A stretch of DNA of 64,000 nt from CAZDDB01 sp963843285 (GCA_963843285.1 CAWJJO010000012.1:310001-374000); one strand, 5' to 3'. Positions 18,970 through 27,526 are shown, counted from the first letter of the stretch. The notes: generated by a model from the sequence alone, not told the origin. Numbers and translations: made by a program.

Positions 18970-19569
18970 ATGAAAATCGGAGTTCTTGGATCCGGGGGGA
19001 TGGGATCTGCGGTAGCTTCGCGACTTACGCGATCGGGTCACGATGTCGTTGTTGGAACAAGAGATTCGCGCGGTCGCGTGAGTTATCAGGAAGCCGTAGA
19101 TCATGGCGAAATCATCTTTCTCACAATCCCATGGCCGCATGGTTTGGCAGCAGTGGGAAATATTCACAGTTTTGGAAATCGCGTACTCGTCGATGTGTCC
19201 AATCCTGAAACACCGGACGGCCGTGGTCTGGTGATTGGCCATACTAACTCCGGAGCGGAAGAAATTGCTGCGGCGGCAAAAGAGGCGCGCGTTATCAAAG
19301 CATTGAATCATATTTACGCGGAACTGCTCCTCAACGATGTGTCGTTCGATGGAGGAATTCCGTCTGTTCTATATTGCGGGGACGATGCCGAAGCGAAAAA
19401 TCTCGTCCGTCAGCTGATTGCGAGTTGCGGCTTTGATCCAATTGATGTTGGAATCCTGGAAAATGCTCGGTATCTGGAGCCATTAGCGATGCTCACGGTA
19501 CAACTCGTTCGTGTGCAGAATTGGGGCCCTACCGAAATCGCACTCAGAGCAATGCGCAAAAATCCCTAA
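18970..19569 (+). CDS. NADPH-dependent F420 reductase-like NAD(P)-binding protein
   Basis: 199 residues. The amino terminus MKIGVLGSGGMGSAVASRL is a Rossmann dinucleotide-binding loop, followed by GHDVVVGTRDSRG, where the basic and polar residues after the second strand suggest NADP. DHGEIIFLTIPWP, VLVDVSNPE and VIKALNHIYAE match the family of NADPH:F420 oxidoreductases and related small reductases. Whether F420 or another cofactor is used cannot be seen, and no F420 biosynthesis gene is nearby. It is followed 17 bases later by two PepSY-type membrane proteins, which could form an electron-transfer unit with it. Confidence 0.7.
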   Translation: MKIGVLGSGGMGSAVASRLTRSGHDVVVGTRDSRGRVSYQEAVDHGEIIFLTIPWPHGLAAVGNIHSFGNRVLVDVSNPETPDGRGLVIGHTNSGAEEIAAAAKEARVIKALNHIYAELLLNDVSFDGGIPSVLYCGDDAEAKNLVRQLIASCGFDPIDVGILENARYLEPLAMLTVQLVRVQNWGPTEIALRAMRKNP

Positions 19570-19586
19570 TTGTCAGATTCGTCGTT

Positions 19587-20168
19587 ATGAAATTTTCACT
19601 CATCTTGCGAAGGATTCATCTGTTAGCCGCGCTGTTTCTGATGCCATGGTTTTTGATGTATGCCGTGAGCACGATTCTGGCCAATTACACTGAATTATTT
19701 CGCAGCGGCGAGGACACATTTCAAACGGAGAGCGCCCGGCTAATTCCAATTCCGTCCGATATGCGTGTCCAGGACGCTGCGAAAAGAATTCTGGAGACTC
19801 TGAAGATCGAAGAGAGTTTCGAAGCGCAGAGACAGCGCGACACCGGCCGAATTGTCATTCACACAAAAGGGGTATTCGAGCAAAGAAGGATCACTTATAT
19901 TCCGGAGGAGGGCAAGGCTGTTGTAGAACATCGATCATTGGATTTCCCAACTTTTGTAATGGGTTTGCATCACAGGTCGGGATTTCATGGTCCCAGAGCC
20001 GGGGGTTACGGGTGGGGTTTTTCAGTGGATCTGGTAATCCTATCCATCTCGTTTTTGAGTTTTTCCGGTCTCTGGATGTTTTGGGAGATTCGTTCCGCCC
20101 GGCGATGGGGGATTCTGTGTCTGATTGCCGGTTTTTCGTTGTTTACCTTCTTTCTTTTTGCAATCTGA
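19587..20168 (+). CDS. PepSY-associated-like membrane protein 1
   Basis: 193 residues. An amino-terminal helix (RRIHLLAALFLMPWFLMYAVSTIL) carries the RRIH and PWF-MY pattern of PepSY-associated membrane proteins. A soluble domain at about 40-125 contains a PepSY-like segment (VQDAAKRILETLKIE ... RRITYIPEEGKAVVEHR), then HH-SGFH, and two carboxy-terminal helices (VDLVILSISFLSFSGLWMFW, WGILCLIAGFSLFTFF). The start ATG 19587 is the first one giving this signature. It stands directly before a related gene. Large PepSY-TM proteins are linked to iron or flavin reduction; here the two halves are separate small proteins. The role is unknown. Confidence 0.7.
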   Translation: MKFSLILRRIHLLAALFLMPWFLMYAVSTILANYTELFRSGEDTFQTESARLIPIPSDMRVQDAAKRILETLKIEESFEAQRQRDTGRIVIHTKGVFEQRRITYIPEEGKAVVEHRSLDFPTFVMGLHHRSGFHGPRAGGYGWGFSVDLVILSISFLSFSGLWMFWEIRSARRWGILCLIAGFSLFTFFLFAI

Positions 20169-20169
20169 T

Positions 20170-20757
20170 ATGAATTGGGATTATCTGATTCGCCGGATTC
20201 ACATGTATCTGGCGCTCTTTCTTTTGCCATGGTTTCTTATGTACGGCATTTCCGCAATCCATTTCAATCACAACTCTATCTTTCAGACAATGTACAAAGG
20301 AATGCCGCAATGGTCTGTCCGTTTGGATCGGCCATATCATTTGCAGCAGACTGGAGGCGATCTCCGGAAGAGGGCGGAAAAGATTCTGAATGATCTGGGA
20401 GTGCACCGGGCGTTTCAGGTGCGAAGGGAAGAGAGCCGGATTGTGATTCGCGCGTACGACTTTTTGTCTGTCTCCCGCATCACCTACTATGAAAATGAAA
20501 GCCGGCTGGTGATGGAAGATGGCCGGTGGGGCGTAGACAAGTTGTTGGCCGGTTTGCATACGCGACATGGGTTTGATCAGAATTCACCTCCGAACGATGC
20601 CTGGGCCTGGATCGTAGACGTTGTGAGTTGTGCGATCCTGATCTGGATTGCAACGGGGGTCTTCATGTGGTGGCAAATCCGCCGGCTCCGTCTTTTGGGG
20701 GGTATGACGCTTGCAGCAGGTTTGCTGTACTTCATCACTTTGCTCTTATTGCTTTAA
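20170..20757 (+). CDS. PepSY-associated-like membrane protein 2
   Basis: 195 residues, clearly paralogous to the gene that ends one base upstream. It has the same RRIHMYLALFLLPWFLMYGISAI first helix, a soluble domain (DLRKRAEKILNDLGV ... SRITYYENESRLVMED), the motif GLHTRHGFDQ and a helix ending ATGVFMWWQIRRLRLLGG. The tandem arrangement and near-zero spacing indicate translational coupling and probably a heterodimer. Conserved His in the first helix and in the LH-RHGF loop could bind haem or metal; this is an inference from position only. Confidence 0.7.
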   Translation: MNWDYLIRRIHMYLALFLLPWFLMYGISAIHFNHNSIFQTMYKGMPQWSVRLDRPYHLQQTGGDLRKRAEKILNDLGVHRAFQVRREESRIVIRAYDFLSVSRITYYENESRLVMEDGRWGVDKLLAGLHTRHGFDQNSPPNDAWAWIVDVVSCAILIWIATGVFMWWQIRRLRLLGGMTLAAGLLYFITLLLLL

Positions 20758-20872
20758 GAGTTGCGCCTCCAGCTTTAAGCTCTCGTTCACAGAACCGTAA
20801 CGCCGGCATCTTGCCGGCAGAGTTTGAGTGGTGTCGGAAGTTGCCGGCTGGAAGCTGGCGGAATCGGGTGAG

Positions 20873-21155
20873 TTATTCGTCGTTCACCCCCCTCTGATCC
20901 GTAATCCAGTTTACTTCCCAGGTTTGCCTCCATCATCGGAGAACGACTGTTCAAAGTGGGCGGAATTCGGAGTGATGTCCGACCATACATATCGAATCAA
21001 GATTGTTCTGCCATTGTATATGTCCTAGCAATAGAATTCGCCGCGTCCGTCTTTGAACTCGCCGATGTGCGATTCCAGGAAGGGGCCGCAAAACGACAAC
21101 CAGACTGCACGCCATCAGATAGGTCCAAATGTGTTTGCGCGTGTTCATCATCGCC
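20873..21155 (-). pseudogene. Decayed DUF1579-like gene fragment
   Basis: On the minus strand the frames read PFLESHIGEFKDGRGEFY, then a TAG stop, then ILIRYVWSDITPNSAHFEQ followed by FSDDGGK, then after a one-base shift TWEVNWIT and a TAA at 20875-20873. These align with the intact protein at 23234-23728 (GGFQNGRGEFY, FVRFLWSDVTPNS, GGKTWERNWIM). The remnant thus has an internal stop, a frameshift and a missing front half. Upstream sequence (MNTRKHIWTYLMACSLVVV) may be a decayed start. It shows a past tandem or dispersed duplication of the DUF1579-like gene. Confidence 0.65.
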
Positions 21156-21292
21156 TCCGTTGTAAAATTTTTACTTCTCATAGTGGTCTAACACAATAAC
21201 CACTTTGAGGTAGTTACGATATCACCACTGTCGCGATCGATCCGACCTGGTTTGGGTTCCATATGTTCTCAGCCGCGAAGTATAATTAGAGT

Positions 21293-21658
21293 ATGAAGTG
21301 GCTGAAGCGGGGATTGATTCTGCTCCTGGTTGGGGGCTTTGCCGGCGCGATGTTCACGCAATTCTGCAACATGCTTTTTCATTGCGGTTGCGAGGCGATC
21401 TGGGCTGCGGCTGGCCGATTCTGCAATGTCCACACTGCCGGAGTTCCGCATTGTCCCTTTTGTAGTACGGGATTGTGGGGAGCGTATTTTCCCCTGGGAT
21501 TGATTTGGACTGCTCAGGCGGCAGTCGTACTTGCGCCTTCGAGACTCTCCGCAATCCATCGTCTCATTCTTGGAATGCTTGCTTTCTTACTCGTTGGCGT
21601 AACGGTCGGATTCTTTTTTCGGTGGTGGACGCATTACCCGGTTTTTCTGGGGATCTGA
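21293..21658 (+). CDS. Small Cys-rich integral membrane protein
   Basis: 121 residues with three predicted helices (LKRGLILLLVGGFAGAMF, GLWGAYFPLGLIWTAQAAVVLA, LILGMLAFLLVGVTVGFFF). Between the first two lies a Cys-rich loop with CNMLFHCGCEA, a single Cys in RFCNVH, and CPFCS, resembling metal or disulphide sites. No family was recognised. It stands alone, followed by a strong hairpin and T-run at 21713, so it is probably a single-gene transcript. Confidence 0.6.
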   Translation: MKWLKRGLILLLVGGFAGAMFTQFCNMLFHCGCEAIWAAAGRFCNVHTAGVPHCPFCSTGLWGAYFPLGLIWTAQAAVVLAPSRLSAIHRLILGMLAFLLVGVTVGFFFRWWTHYPVFLGI

Positions 21659-21712
21659 CGTTACGAGAATTTCGGTGTTGTATTCTCTTGATGAAGCAAT
21701 TCAAACCGAAGG

Positions 21713-21740
21713 GCGCTGAGAGCGCGGAATTTTTTTTCTT
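21713..21740 (+). terminator. Intrinsic terminator after the Cys-rich membrane protein gene
   Basis: Stem GCGCT (21713-21717), loop GAG, AGCGC (21721-21725), then GGAA and a T-rich run (TTTTTTTTCTTTT). It lies 55 bases after the stop at 21658. The sequence beyond forms a wider inverted repeat with CCGCGCCATCTGCGCTCTC (to about 21770). Confidence 0.55.
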
Positions 21741-21779
21741 TTACCCTCCGCGCCATCTGCGCTCTCTCAGGAGGATCTC

Positions 21780-21975
21780 TTATTCCGTGGGAATCCTTCT
21801 CAGCTCGATATTCATGATTGCATCCTGTGACCCTTGCTGGATTTCCACACGTTTTTCGTAGGTCTGATACCCGCCTAACGTATAGCATACGCGATACAGG
21901 CCTGGTCGGACAGCAGAGACCGGCAAAATCGGAAAAGTGGTCTACCCTTGCCGCTAACAGAGGCGTTACCTACCT
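21780..21975 (-). pseudogene. C-terminal PEGA-domain fragment
   Basis: The minus strand reads PVSAVRPGLYRVCYTLGGY then QTYEKRVEIQQGSQDAIMNI and ends LRRIPTE with a stop at 21782-21780. This is the second half of a PEGA repeat (the P-G-Y-V-...GY-.Y...V.V..G pattern). The preceding strand (NASVSGKGRPLF) is in another frame, so at least one frameshift separates it, and no start or larger domain is present. PEGA repeats often end bacterial kinases and surface proteins, so this is probably the tail of a lost gene. Confidence 0.5.
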
Positions 21976-21984
21976 TAAGTGTCT

Positions 21985-23157
21985 ATGACTACGCGTTTCC
22001 TGATCTTTGTTTCCGTTGTCGTTTCATTTCTTGGCGTGTCCGCTTTTTATGTTGGCGAACGAATACTTACATGGTCGTATTGGGCCGACGATCATCGGAG
22101 TGTAATCTGGCTGACACTTAGCTTGTTCGTTCTGTTGCAGGTGCTGGGCCCCGTTCTGTATCGATTGTATCCGCGTCACATGAACAGACTGTTCATGATT
22201 CATTGGATCACTTACACAAGTCTGGGGGTTTTCGCCTGCATGCTTTTTTACACGCTGGCAGCCGATCTGCTTCTTCGATTTGGAAGCCTCTTTGTTGATC
22301 TCAATCGCTTCGTGGATTTTGAACGACGCAGCTTCCTGGTGGCCAGCATTCTGGCCTTAGGTTCCGCAATCATCGGCTTTATTCAAGCCACGGCAGGACC
22401 GAGAATTTACGAAGTAGAAATCCCCCTGGCGAATCTGCCCGCGGGGCTGAATGGTTTCAAAATCGCTCAGATTTCCGATCTACACATCGGACCGACAATC
22501 CGGCGGAATTATGCGAAGAAAGTTGTAAAAATGATCAATGGTCTCGCTCCGGATCTCGTAGCATTGACCGGAGATCTGGTGGATGGATCCGTTGCGCAGC
22601 TTCGTCGCGCAGTGGAGCCTCTTGGGGAAATCAAGGCGAAACATGGAATGTTTTTTGTGACCGGAAATCACGAATATTACTGGGGCGCACAGAAGTGGAT
22701 CGAGGAATTCCGACGACTTGGCGCGCGCGTTCTGCTGAACGAACACGCCGTGATTTCGAAGAACGGCCACGAGCTTGTGGTTGCAGGGATTGCAGATCCA
22801 ACCGCGGGACAACTTCATGCGTCCGGCGCTCCCGATCCTGCAAGGGCTGTCCACGGAGCGCCCCAGGAAGCGATTAAAATTCTTTTGGCACACCAACCTG
22901 CGGTTTACAAAGAAGCTTCCCGGGCTGGCGTCCACCTGCAGTTGTCCGGTCATACTCACGGTGGTCAATTCTTTCCCTGGAATATCGTTGTGGCCCTTGT
23001 GCACCGCTACTACAAAGGATTGCGAAAACATGAAAACATGTGGGTGTACGTCAGTCGCGGAGCAGGCTACTGGGGACCGCCTCTGCGTTTTGGAGTGCCT
23101 GCTGAAATCACGCTTCTCAGATTGAAGCGCGCAGATTCTGCATTACATCTTTCATAA
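21985..23157 (+). CDS. Membrane-anchored metallophosphoesterase, YaeI-like
   Basis: About 390 residues. Four helices occupy the first 140 residues (TRFLIFVSVVVSFLGVSAFYV; VIWLTLSLFVLLQVLGPVLY; FMIHWITYTSLGVFACMLFYTL; FLVASILALGSAIIGFIQ). The carboxy-terminal phosphoesterase has all metal motifs: ISDLHIGP, TGDLVDGS, TGNHEYYWG and SGHTHGGQFF. These residues bind two metal ions in the calcineurin-like family. Members such as YaeI and YkuE hydrolyse lipid-linked or UDP-sugar substrates; the substrate here is unknown. The ATG at 21985 or the GTG two codons before it may be used; neither has a strong ribosome site. Confidence 0.85.
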   Translation: MTTRFLIFVSVVVSFLGVSAFYVGERILTWSYWADDHRSVIWLTLSLFVLLQVLGPVLYRLYPRHMNRLFMIHWITYTSLGVFACMLFYTLAADLLLRFGSLFVDLNRFVDFERRSFLVASILALGSAIIGFIQATAGPRIYEVEIPLANLPAGLNGFKIAQISDLHIGPTIRRNYAKKVVKMINGLAPDLVALTGDLVDGSVAQLRRAVEPLGEIKAKHGMFFVTGNHEYYWGAQKWIEEFRRLGARVLLNEHAVISKNGHELVVAGIADPTAGQLHASGAPDPARAVHGAPQEAIKILLAHQPAVYKEASRAGVHLQLSGHTHGGQFFPWNIVVALVHRYYKGLRKHENMWVYVSRGAGYWGPPLRFGVPAEITLLRLKRADSALHLS

Positions 23158-23193
23158 CGTGAAACTTAGTTTCACAATATGAACCAACCTGAT

Positions 23194-23215
23194 GCAGGCT
23201 GGAAGCCTGCGCTCC
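23194..23215. repeat. Single GCAGGC-type palindrome
   Basis: GCAGGC and GCCTGC arms around TGGAA, followed by GCTCC. It is the same unit as at 9905-9926 and sits in the gap between two convergent genes, about 37 bases after the phosphoesterase stop. Confidence 0.6.
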
Positions 23216-23233
23216 AAAAAGGAGCACAAAGTT

Positions 23234-23728
23234 TCATTCGACGCGCGTAAACTCCATGATCCAGTTGCGTTCCCACGTCTTTCCTCCGTCCGCTGAGAAT
23301 GCCTGTTCCCACTTGCACGAATTCGGCGTGACATCAGACCAGAGAAACCGGACAAAGATACTTTTGCCCTCGAACATTTCCTGATCATAAAATTCACCGC
23401 GCCCGTTTTGGAATCCCCCGATCATCGGTTTTTCGAGAATCCCATTCGAGCTGTTGGCCCAGTAAAGACTCCACTGCTCAGACTTCGGATCAAAAAGGCG
23501 CAAGGTCATGCCCTGAATATGACCTGAGGGACTGTCGGCCTCAAACTCGTCGGTGTTTGCGCGTCCTCCCCATATCTGTCTTGCTACAACCGTACCTTCA
23601 AATTCATCCCAGGATGTACATCCCTTCAGGCGCTCTTTGAGCTTTCGATTCCGAACCTTCCAACTTCCAATAAAAAAATCAAAATCTCTTTGAGGATCTT
23701 TCCTCTCCTCTCTTTGACCAACCGTCAT
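23234..23728 (-). CDS. DUF1579-like protein
   Basis: 164 residues without signal peptide. DFDFFIGSWKVRNRKL near the start, GMTLRLFDPKSEQWSLYWANS and GEFYDQEMFEGKSIFVRFLW suggest a lipocalin-like beta barrel as in DUF1579-type proteins. The end is AFSADGGKTWERNWIMEF. A strong AAGGAG precedes the ATG. It is transcribed divergently from a MocR-type regulator with paired direct repeats between them, so it may be the regulator's target. A decayed relative lies at 20873. Function unknown. Confidence 0.6.
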   Translation of the reverse strand: MTVGQREERKDPQRDFDFFIGSWKVRNRKLKERLKGCTSWDEFEGTVVARQIWGGRANTDEFEADSPSGHIQGMTLRLFDPKSEQWSLYWANSSNGILEKPMIGGFQNGRGEFYDQEMFEGKSIFVRFLWSDVTPNSCKWEQAFSADGGKTWERNWIMEFTRVE

Positions 23729-23743
23729 ATCCTTCTCCTTTGT

Positions 23744-23774
23744 TTTGATATGGCCGATCTTATCTTTGATGTGG
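23744..23774. promoter_or_regulatory. Direct repeat in the mocR / DUF1579-like divergent promoter region
   Basis: TTTGATATGG (23744-23753) and TTTGATGTGG (23765-23774) match at 9 of 10 positions with a 21-base period, that is two helical turns. MocR/PdxR/GabR regulators are known to bind direct repeats. Placement 54 bases before the regulator start and 16 bases before the other gene fits an operator; binding is inferred. Confidence 0.45.
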
Positions 23775-23827
23775 TACTATGACAATGACCATTTTATTCC
23801 ATTTATATATATCCACTTGGAGAGGAA

Positions 23828-25285
23828 ATGAAAGCGGAAGCAGCGACAATATTTCCATACATACCGTTTGATCGAGGTTCAGGTATTCCCTTTTATAAGC
23901 AGATTTATGAAGGATACCGCGCGGCGATTCTCACAGGGCTGTTGCGCCCCGGTCAGCGGTTGCCGTCCACACGAGCACTTGCATCGGAGCTAAAAATTTC
24001 GCGGTTGCCGGCAGTCAATGCCTTCGAGCAACTTCTTCATGAAGGATATATTCAAGGGAAAATTGGCGCCGGAACATTTGTCCAGGAGTCGATTCCGGAT
24101 GAAATTGCGAAACAGCCATCGGCGCCTTTGGGAAGGGTTCATCCGGCGGCGCCGCGCATTCAGCTCGAGCATCAAGCGGGAAATCAAACTGCATTGGGAG
24201 CATTCCGTGTGAGCCTGCCGGCTCTGGATCATTTTCCACAAAAGATCTGGTCGCGACTCGTGCACCGGCACGCAAAGGATTTCCCCGTTGAGCTGATGGC
24301 GTATGGCGAGCCTGCTGGATACTTCCCGCTGCGTGAAGCGATTGCTCAGTATTTGCGTACGGCCAGAGCCGTGCGTTGCGAGGCGCGACAGGTGCTGATT
24401 GTCTCCGGCTCACAAATGGCGCTGCAGATCTGCGCAAAGGCTTTGCTGAAACCCGCGGATCGGGTGTGCGTTGAAGAGCCAGGTTATCCGGGAGCGAGAG
24501 ATGCATTGACAAGCTCCGGGGCAACGCTGATTCCAATTCCTCTGGATGAGGATGGTATCGACATCAACGAAATTTCCACACGGGGCAAAAGAGCCCGAGC
24601 CATCTACGTGACTCCTTCGCATCAGTATCCGTTGGGCCTATCCATGACCGCTGCGCGGAGATTGGAGCTGCTGGAGTGGACGCAACGTAATCAATCCTGG
24701 GTCATTGAAGACGATTATGATAGCGAATACCGCTACGCGAGCCGTCCGATTGGCTCCCTTCAAGGTATGGATCATGCGTCGCGGGTGATCTATATCGGCA
24801 CTTTCAGCAAAGTACTGTTTCCCTCTTTGCGTCTTGGTTACGTTGTTGTTCCCCCAGCTCTTTGCGACTTGTTCGTCCAGTTGCGTGAGACGCTCGACAT
24901 TTTTTCCCCGACCTTGTATCAGCTCGTCCTCACGGACTTCCTGCAGGAAGGCCACTTTGCGCGCCATCTTCGCAGAATGCGCGCGATCTATCTTGTCAGA
25001 CGAAATGCGCTTCTGGAGGGCCTTCGCAAACATTGCGGAGATATGCTGCAGCCCTACAATACAGATGCCGGGCTGCATCTTTCAGCATTTCTGCCCGAAG
25101 GCATGGATGATTGTGAAGTCGTTCGAAAAGCCGAGCAAATGGGAATCAGCGCCACTCCCCTATCCATCTGTTATGCGGGCAGAAAAAAAAGAAGTGGATT
25201 GATCCTTGGTTTCGGCGGCGCGTCTGAGCGACAACTGATGCGCGCGTTGAAGACACTCAGCAGCGTGATCGGGAATATGGCGTGA
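23828..25285 (+). CDS. MocR-family transcriptional regulator (GntR HTH + aminotransferase fold)
   Basis: 485 residues. A winged helix at about 17-85 (IPFYKQIYEGYRAAILTGLLRPGQRLPSTR ... GYIQGKIGAGTFV) is followed by a fold-type I aminotransferase domain at about 120-485. PLP-binding features are seen: the SGSQMALQ phosphate-binding loop, DDYDSEYRY with the Asp that contacts the pyridine, and the Schiff-base Lys in GTFSKVLFPSLRLGYV. GAGER TTGG-type spacing to the ATG gives a good ribosome site (TTGGAGAGGAA). It is divergent from the DUF1579-like gene, with candidate operator repeats between them. Known members control vitamin B6, GABA or taurine metabolism; the effector here is not predictable. 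Confidence 0.88.
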   Translation: MKAEAATIFPYIPFDRGSGIPFYKQIYEGYRAAILTGLLRPGQRLPSTRALASELKISRLPAVNAFEQLLHEGYIQGKIGAGTFVQESIPDEIAKQPSAPLGRVHPAAPRIQLEHQAGNQTALGAFRVSLPALDHFPQKIWSRLVHRHAKDFPVELMAYGEPAGYFPLREAIAQYLRTARAVRCEARQVLIVSGSQMALQICAKALLKPADRVCVEEPGYPGARDALTSSGATLIPIPLDEDGIDINEISTRGKRARAIYVTPSHQYPLGLSMTAARRLELLEWTQRNQSWVIEDDYDSEYRYASRPIGSLQGMDHASRVIYIGTFSKVLFPSLRLGYVVVPPALCDLFVQLRETLDIFSPTLYQLVLTDFLQEGHFARHLRRMRAIYLVRRNALLEGLRKHCGDMLQPYNTDAGLHLSAFLPEGMDDCEVVRKAEQMGISATPLSICYAGRKKRSGLILGFGGASERQLMRALKTLSSVIGNMA

Positions 25286-25291
25286 AGGTGA

Positions 25292-26149
25292 TTAGAAACT
25301 GAACATCATGTTCAGACCGATCGCTTTCTGTTTTGGAGAAACCATCGGCGACCACATAAAACGGGGAGGCTCTTTTCGTAAATCTCGCGTTACGGTCTTT
25401 CCAACGATGTAGCCCAGGGCAGCTCCCGCAACAACATCACTCAAGAAGTGTTTGTTCTGTTCAATGCGCGCAGAGCCCACGAACGCCGCTGCAAAATAAG
25501 CCGGAATCCCAACTTTTGGTCCATAGTAGCGGCTTAAAATGGTCGCCACTGTAAACGCACTCGAAGTATGGCCTGAAACAAAGGAAGCGTCATTGCTCCC
25601 GTCCGGACGCACCCGGCCGACTGCATACTTAATCCCCTGGGTCAGTATGCCACCGAGAGCGATCCCTTGAGCAAGGTCGTAGGTCAGGCCGCGGAATTTT
25701 GCATTCGAACTGAATTGACCGACCAATAGAAGCCCCGCGGAACCGCCGACAATCACTGCGGGACTTCCCATGAAACTTCCCGCCTCAGCGGCGTCTTCAA
25801 GCCGTTCCCTGCCGTCGAAATAGTGGTGAACGTTGTCGTCCAGTCCGTATGCCACGCCGGTTGCGGAAGCGCCCACCACGAGCGGCATCAGATTCCCGGT
25901 GGAAAAGAGGTTCGCAAAATTCCTTCCAAATTCCTTCGGAAAGGACCCTAAGCTTGTATCGCGACTTGCATACCAATCGGTTTGCAGGTTTTGATCTTTG
26001 TAATTGTTTTCTTCAAGCTGATAGGCGGAGAGGTCGGTGGTTTTGAAAAAAGAATCTGCAAGGGCGCCGTTTGCTACGGAATCATCCGCAGATGCAAAGC
26101 CCGCCGAAAGCAAAATCAGACAGAATAGAAAAAAAGGCCTAACTTTCAT
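25292..26149 (-). CDS. Secreted or outer-envelope PAP2 phosphatase
   Basis: 285 residues with a signal peptide (MKVRPFFLFCLILLSAGFASADD). The three phosphatidate phosphatase motifs are present: KYAVGRVRP, SFVSGHTSSAF and SARIEQNKHFLSDVVAG. These form the acid-phosphatase catalytic site with the nucleophilic His in the last motif. An upstream extension of 61 codons is open but gives no signal peptide at its start, so I chose the ATG at 26149. Family members dephosphorylate lipid phosphates in the envelope. The gene converges on mocR, leaving six bases, and is divergent from a GNAT gene. Confidence 0.85.
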   Translation of the reverse strand: MKVRPFFLFCLILLSAGFASADDSVANGALADSFFKTTDLSAYQLEENNYKDQNLQTDWYASRDTSLGSFPKEFGRNFANLFSTGNLMPLVVGASATGVAYGLDDNVHHYFDGRERLEDAAEAGSFMGSPAVIVGGSAGLLLVGQFSSNAKFRGLTYDLAQGIALGGILTQGIKYAVGRVRPDGSNDASFVSGHTSSAFTVATILSRYYGPKVGIPAYFAAAFVGSARIEQNKHFLSDVVAGAALGYIVGKTVTRDLRKEPPRFMWSPMVSPKQKAIGLNMMFSF

Positions 26150-26251
26150 GGAACGAAGAATCATAAATATAACGAATCCGATCCAAAAGGCAAGCATTTT
26201 GTTGCGAAAGTTGGCTCTTTTCACCGGAATTTCTGTTGGTATTCTGGAAGC

Positions 26252-26764
26252 ATGGCTGCTGAGCATCGGGGAAATGTGCAGGTCCGAAGGGCCGTTATCG
26301 ACGACGCCCCGCTCATTGCAGCGCTCTTGCACAGATCTTTTGTTGAATTCTACTCCTGCTATTCGCCGGAAGGATTCGCATCTACCACTCCGTCAGCCGA
26401 ACAAATCAAGATCAGGGTAAATGAAGGGCCGATTTGGGTTGCCATACGCGACGACATTGTAGTCGGGACAATATCGGCGGTTCCCAAAAAGGAAGGGTTG
26501 TACATCCGGAGCACGGCCGTAGATCCGACTGTGAGAGGGCTGGGAATTGGACGAAATCTTCTGGAACACGTGGAAAGTTATGCCGCCCAAAACGGGTTCA
26601 AGCTTTTACTTCTCAGCACTACTCCGTTTCTGACACAAGCCATCCAGATTTATGAACGATTTGGATTTCATCGAAGCGATGAGGGTCCTCACGACTTATT
26701 CGGAACGCCGCTCTTTACGATGGTAAAAGTCCTGCCGGAAGCAAGAGAAAGTAGAAAGCGTTGA
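26252..26764 (+). CDS. GNAT-family acetyltransferase
   Basis: 170 residues. The acetyl-CoA binding motif A is seen as VDPTVRGLGIGRNLLEHVESYA, preceded by strands VAIRDDIVVGTI and LYIRSTAV and followed by LLLLSTTPFLTQAIQIYERFGFHR, the usual closing helix-strand of GNAT N-acetyltransferases. The acceptor substrate cannot be predicted. It is divergent from the PAP2 gene and 87 bases before a two-component system, probably a separate unit. Confidence 0.85.
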   Translation: MAAEHRGNVQVRRAVIDDAPLIAALLHRSFVEFYSCYSPEGFASTTPSAEQIKIRVNEGPIWVAIRDDIVVGTISAVPKKEGLYIRSTAVDPTVRGLGIGRNLLEHVESYAAQNGFKLLLLSTTPFLTQAIQIYERFGFHRSDEGPHDLFGTPLFTMVKVLPEARESRKR

Positions 26765-26851
26765 CGTTCCATTTCAATTCTGTAATGTTTCAGAAAGTAT
26801 GGGGCAATCCAAGGAAGGATAATAAGTGTATCCTGTATTGAAAGGGTTGTG

Positions 26852-27526
26852 ATGCGAATTTTAGTAATTGAAGACGATGAAAAGATCGCTTCTTTTGTAA
26901 TCAAAGGATTGCAGCAAGCCGGAATGGCCGTCGACCATGCTTCGAACGGAGAAGAGGGGCTCGATTTATTTCTCAGCACGACGTATGACGCGGCAATTGT
27001 CGATATCATGCTTCCCAGACTCGATGGAGTCACATTGATTCAACAGGCCCGATCCCGAAAGATCGCGACACCGGTAATTGTTTTAAGCGCGAAAAGATCT
27101 GTAGATGATCGTGTCTCCGGGTTGCATTCGGGAGCGGATGACTACCTAATCAAACCGTTTGCTTTCTCGGAGCTTCTGGCCCGAGTACAGGCCCTGCTTC
27201 GTCGTTCGTCCGGAACACCGGAAACAGTCCGGCTTACCTTGGGGGATTTGAGCATGGATCTCTTGACGCGCGAAGTAAAAAGAGGCGGGCAGCTGATTGA
27301 TCTTCAACCCCGCGAATTCTCTCTTCTGGAATATTTAATGCGCAATTCCGGACGGCCGGTTTCGAAAACCATGATTTTGGAACGCGTTTGGGATTACAGC
27401 TTCGACCCGCAAACAAATGTAGTGGATGTGCTTGTCTGCCGCCTGAGAAACAAGATCGACAAAGATTTTCACGAGAAACTCATCCATACCATCCGGGGCG
27501 TTGGATATGTTCTTAAACGGCCTTAA
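26852..27526 (+). CDS. OmpR-family response regulator
   Basis: 224 residues. The receiver domain has EDDEKI, the phosphoacceptor Asp in YDAAIVDIMLPRLDG and the Lys in YLIKPF. The DNA-binding winged helix follows (LTLGDLSMDLLTREVKRGG ... LEYLMRNSGRPVSKTMILERVWDY ... NVVDVLVCRLRNKID ... IRGVGYVLK), the QseB/CopR/PmrA type. Its last 20 bases overlap the start of the sensor kinase gene, so the two are translated together. ATG at 26852 preferred to GTG at 26849. Confidence 0.92.
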   Translation: MRILVIEDDEKIASFVIKGLQQAGMAVDHASNGEEGLDLFLSTTYDAAIVDIMLPRLDGVTLIQQARSRKIATPVIVLSAKRSVDDRVSGLHSGADDYLIKPFAFSELLARVQALLRRSSGTPETVRLTLGDLSMDLLTREVKRGGQLIDLQPREFSLLEYLMRNSGRPVSKTMILERVWDYSFDPQTNVVDVLVCRLRNKIDKDFHEKLIHTIRGVGYVLKRP

